From: Criblamydia sequanensis CRIB-18
GTDB taxonomy: Bacteria > Chlamydiota > Chlamydiia > Chlamydiales > Criblamydiaceae
NCBI RefSeq assembly: GCF_000750955.1
Contig: NZ_CCEJ010000003.1
Coordinates: 186,001-250,000, forward strand
Direction: 5' to 3'
Length of the DNA: 64,000 nucleotides
Shown in pieces: positions 62,174 to 64,000 of the stretch (position 1 is its first letter; every line of letters starts with the position of its first letter). Made by a program: the position numbers and the translations under genes. The notes beneath the pieces were generated by a model, which ran no database searches, was not told the DNA's origin, and saw only the letters and a program-made list of their open reading frames with translations.

Positions 62174-62302
62174 TTGAAAAAATTTTGTAAACTGCAAAAT
62201 TCAAATAATGAGTACCCTTTTCTCTTTTCAGAAGAGGGTGTGAAAGAAAAAAACTCCCATTAATATTATTACTAATGAACTTTTAGGCTTGTGTAATAAG
62301 TT

Positions 62303-62324
62303 CTAATATTTATAAAATCTTAAT
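62303..62324 (+). promoter_or_regulatory. Conserved 22-bp block upstream of the 62372 gene
   Basis: Exact match to 60690-60711 within otherwise diverged upstream DNA; 48 bp before ATG. Confidence 0.45.
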
Positions 62325-62371
62325 ATTTTTATACAAAATAGTTTTTTAATAAAGAATTTGGGAGTTTATCT

Positions 62372-63526
62372 ATGAATCCGACAAGTAATTTTATTGCGCG
62401 AAGTCTAGGGCTTTGTCCTTTACCAACTACAAACTCAAAACCTACTTGTGGAGGTCAGACCCGCACTATTCAGGATCCATTACATCGAGAGATCGCCAAC
62501 TTTCTAGACAATAAGACACGTTTTGATAGTGATGGTTTTTGGGAGAATACCTTAAGCAATGATCGAATTTTTTATCAATTAGTTCGCCTGGTTGAATGGG
62601 ATTTGGCCGAGAGGTTTTACAAAGCAAATCCGGATATAAAACTCAGTCATGCAGAAAATTCACCTTGCTCAAGCAGTTTAGCCTTATTGATGGAAGGCAT
62701 AAAAGGTAACCTCAAAGGTAATCTTGGGTATAGCGAAAAAGGAGATGTTTATAAACTTTTACTTTTAATTCTAGAAAATGATGCTTCTATAAACCTCTTT
62801 CAAGAAATGTCGCTTCCACATAAACGAGTTTTAGATTTTCTTGTCCACACTAATCAAGTAAAATTGGTGCATAAGTTTATGGAAAATCTATTAAGTTGTC
62901 CTGATGACAGAGTGAGAGACCAAGCGAAAAGAATCTTTAAGGCTATAGCAGATATATTAGAAAAAGAAAAAAATCCACCTCCTGTGAAAGAAGAAGATTG
63001 GATTTCAGTAGCTCATTCAGCTTTAACAGATTTTTACGAAAAAGACCTTTCATGTTGGAATGTTTATTTAAGCTTAATTAAAGAAACCTATCCGGAAGTC
63101 TTTTCTGAAATTGAATTTAGCAATCCCACCCTTGATCTTACAGCAGAAGCCATTAGTACCCTCGTAAATAGATTAAGGCTTCCCGCCGAAATCTACGAAA
63201 AAATAGCTCGTGAAATTATTTTAGACGATCGCACTGAAGATTTAAGGAAACATTTAATTCCTAGATTTCAGCTAGAGCCTAAAGTCTCGGAGGAAACATT
63301 AATTAAACTGACTACTCTTAGTTTTCTAGCATTCGAGGAAAATTCAAAAGTAAAACTTCATATAGAGCAAAAGAAACAGTTCTTTCGCTTTATTAGTAAG
63401 GCTATTTTAAAAAACGGTTCAATTTTTAATGCTGAAATTAAAGAAAGAATAGTTAAAGAGATAGGGGAAATGAATCATTTTTCCAACTCTAACATTAAAA
63501 AGGCTCTAAAAAGAGCTTTTAATTAA
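62372..63526 (+). CDS. Tandem-family protein 2, unknown function
   Basis: 384 residues, intact paralogue of 60750-61919. It begins MNPTSNFIARSLGLCPLPT. Shared blocks are FYQLVRLVEWDLAERFYKAN near residue 68, RVLDFLVHTNQVKLVHKFME near residue 150, SLIKETYPEVFSEIEFSNPT near residue 238 and VSEETLIKLTTLSFLAFEEN near residue 305, ending KKALKRAFN. The region about residues 195-220 differs most in sequence and length between paralogues, so it may be a variable loop or target-facing part. Helical, no export signal of Sec type. Function unknown. Confidence 0.85.
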   Translation: MNPTSNFIARSLGLCPLPTTNSKPTCGGQTRTIQDPLHREIANFLDNKTRFDSDGFWENTLSNDRIFYQLVRLVEWDLAERFYKANPDIKLSHAENSPCSSSLALLMEGIKGNLKGNLGYSEKGDVYKLLLLILENDASINLFQEMSLPHKRVLDFLVHTNQVKLVHKFMENLLSCPDDRVRDQAKRIFKAIADILEKEKNPPPVKEEDWISVAHSALTDFYEKDLSCWNVYLSLIKETYPEVFSEIEFSNPTLDLTAEAISTLVNRLRLPAEIYEKIAREIILDDRTEDLRKHLIPRFQLEPKVSEETLIKLTTLSFLAFEENSKVKLHIEQKKQFFRFISKAILKNGSIFNAEIKERIVKEIGEMNHFSNSNIKKALKRAFN

Positions 63527-63679
63527 TACAAATGCGCTTATTAATGATTCTATGAGGTTCTCGTCAGAAAGATACTTAGTAGATGAAGTTAGTTTTATGA
63601 AGATAATGTTTTTTTATTAAATAACTATTTTTTGAAATATTTGTAATTTATTGTAAAATTAAATTATTAGGTTATTAAA

Positions 63680-64000
63680 ATGTCTTCAGAAAGCGCAACT
63701 TTTCCTCTCTATAATCCTGGGTCGATCCAGAAACTTCCTCAATCTCACGAAGTGGAATTTCCAAAAGGCTTCATCTACCAGGATAATCGAACCACCCTTC
63801 AAAAAATAATAGATGTCATTTTAGCGACTTTTCGAAACCTCTTAGCCGTTTGGAAAACCTTTCCTAGTAGAATCGCCACCGCATTTAATTTTATGCCCTA
63901 CTCTGAATATTGCCAGGCGAGGGACCCGGCTACTTGGAATAAATGGAAGGGAAATAGTGAGGGCTTACACCTACTCACACACGGATTTTTAGGCCACCCT
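63680..64000 (+). CDS. Partial gene running off the right edge
   Basis: An open frame of 107 codons from ATG 63680 continues past the window. It starts MSSESATFPLYNPGSIQKLP and has a helix-forming stretch (QKIIDVILATFRNLLAVWKT) near residue 45. The visible end, GLHLLTHGFLGHP, resembles the oxyanion-loop HG motif at the first strand of alpha/beta-hydrolases, so a lipase- or esterase-like domain may follow. That is a guess from 13 residues. No strong Shine-Dalgarno precedes the ATG. Confidence 0.6.
   Translation, partial: MSSESATFPLYNPGSIQKLPQSHEVEFPKGFIYQDNRTTLQKIIDVILATFRNLLAVWKTFPSRIATAFNFMPYSEYCQARDPATWNKWKGNSEGLHLLTHGFLGHP

Overview
The window is AT-rich chromosomal DNA from an environmental (Parachlamydiales-type) chlamydia. 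Support for this: a type III secretion chaperone/translocator operon of the SycD-CopB-CopD kind, an unusually long signal peptidase I of about 629 residues like chlamydial LepB, a SpoIID homologue, and a tandem cluster of cysteine-containing MOMP-like beta-barrel proteins. A natural glgA-glgB fusion and the AT-rich composition would fit Waddliaceae or Criblamydiaceae; this placement is inference from memory of those families, not from a search.

Layout. 0-3.1 kb: pheS, an RluA-type pseudouridine synthase and a GT9 heptosyltransferase, overlapping on the plus strand. 3.2-5.4 kb: a BioD-like/DRTGG protein, a small helical protein and the 4.5S SRP RNA (ffs). 5.5-10.4 kb: a 1613-residue glycogen synthase/branching enzyme fusion, bracketed by two diverged copies of the 3' end and flank of ffs. 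11.0-21.7 kb: a minus-strand histidine-utilisation cluster in the order hutH, pterin-carbinolamine dehydratase, hutU, hutI, an unknown 619-residue protein, hutG, an asparagine-synthetase-like protein with altered active sites, and a methyltransferase. The hut genes turn histidine into glutamate with release of ammonia. 21.7-30.3 kb: two paralogous hydrophobic proteins, then housekeeping enzymes (methyltransferase, PEBP, NUDIX, DUF423, RlmI, alpha/beta hydrolase, acetyl-CoA synthetase). 30.3-36.2 kb: an IS1-type remnant, a sialidase-like propeller protein and a 1213-residue secreted or membrane-anchored coiled-coil protein. 36.2-43.4 kb: DUF255 thioredoxin-fold protein, queA, spoIID, ruvB and a frameshifted SNF-family Na+ symporter. 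43.8-46.8 kb: T3SS chaperone and translocators. 46.8-52.0 kb: methyltransferase, mgtE, lepB and an exported protein. 52.3-58.9 kb: five MOMP-like genes, one interrupted by a stop. 59.0 kb: tRNA-Leu(UAA). 59.3-63.5 kb: a tandem family of unknown proteins with two intact genes, one pseudogene and one fragment. A further gene runs off the right edge.

Most notable: (1) a dispersed short inverted-repeat (MITE-like) family with at least six members that sits at gene ends and in two places supplies the stop codon; (2) an exact 10-bp tandem duplication that shifts the frame of the SNF symporter; (3) the AsnB-like protein encoded inside the hut cluster that lacks key residues of both active sites; (4) a decaying tandem family with a conserved 22-bp upstream block; (5) ffs-derived repeats bracketing glgAB. 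All calls come from reading the sequence; no database search was run.
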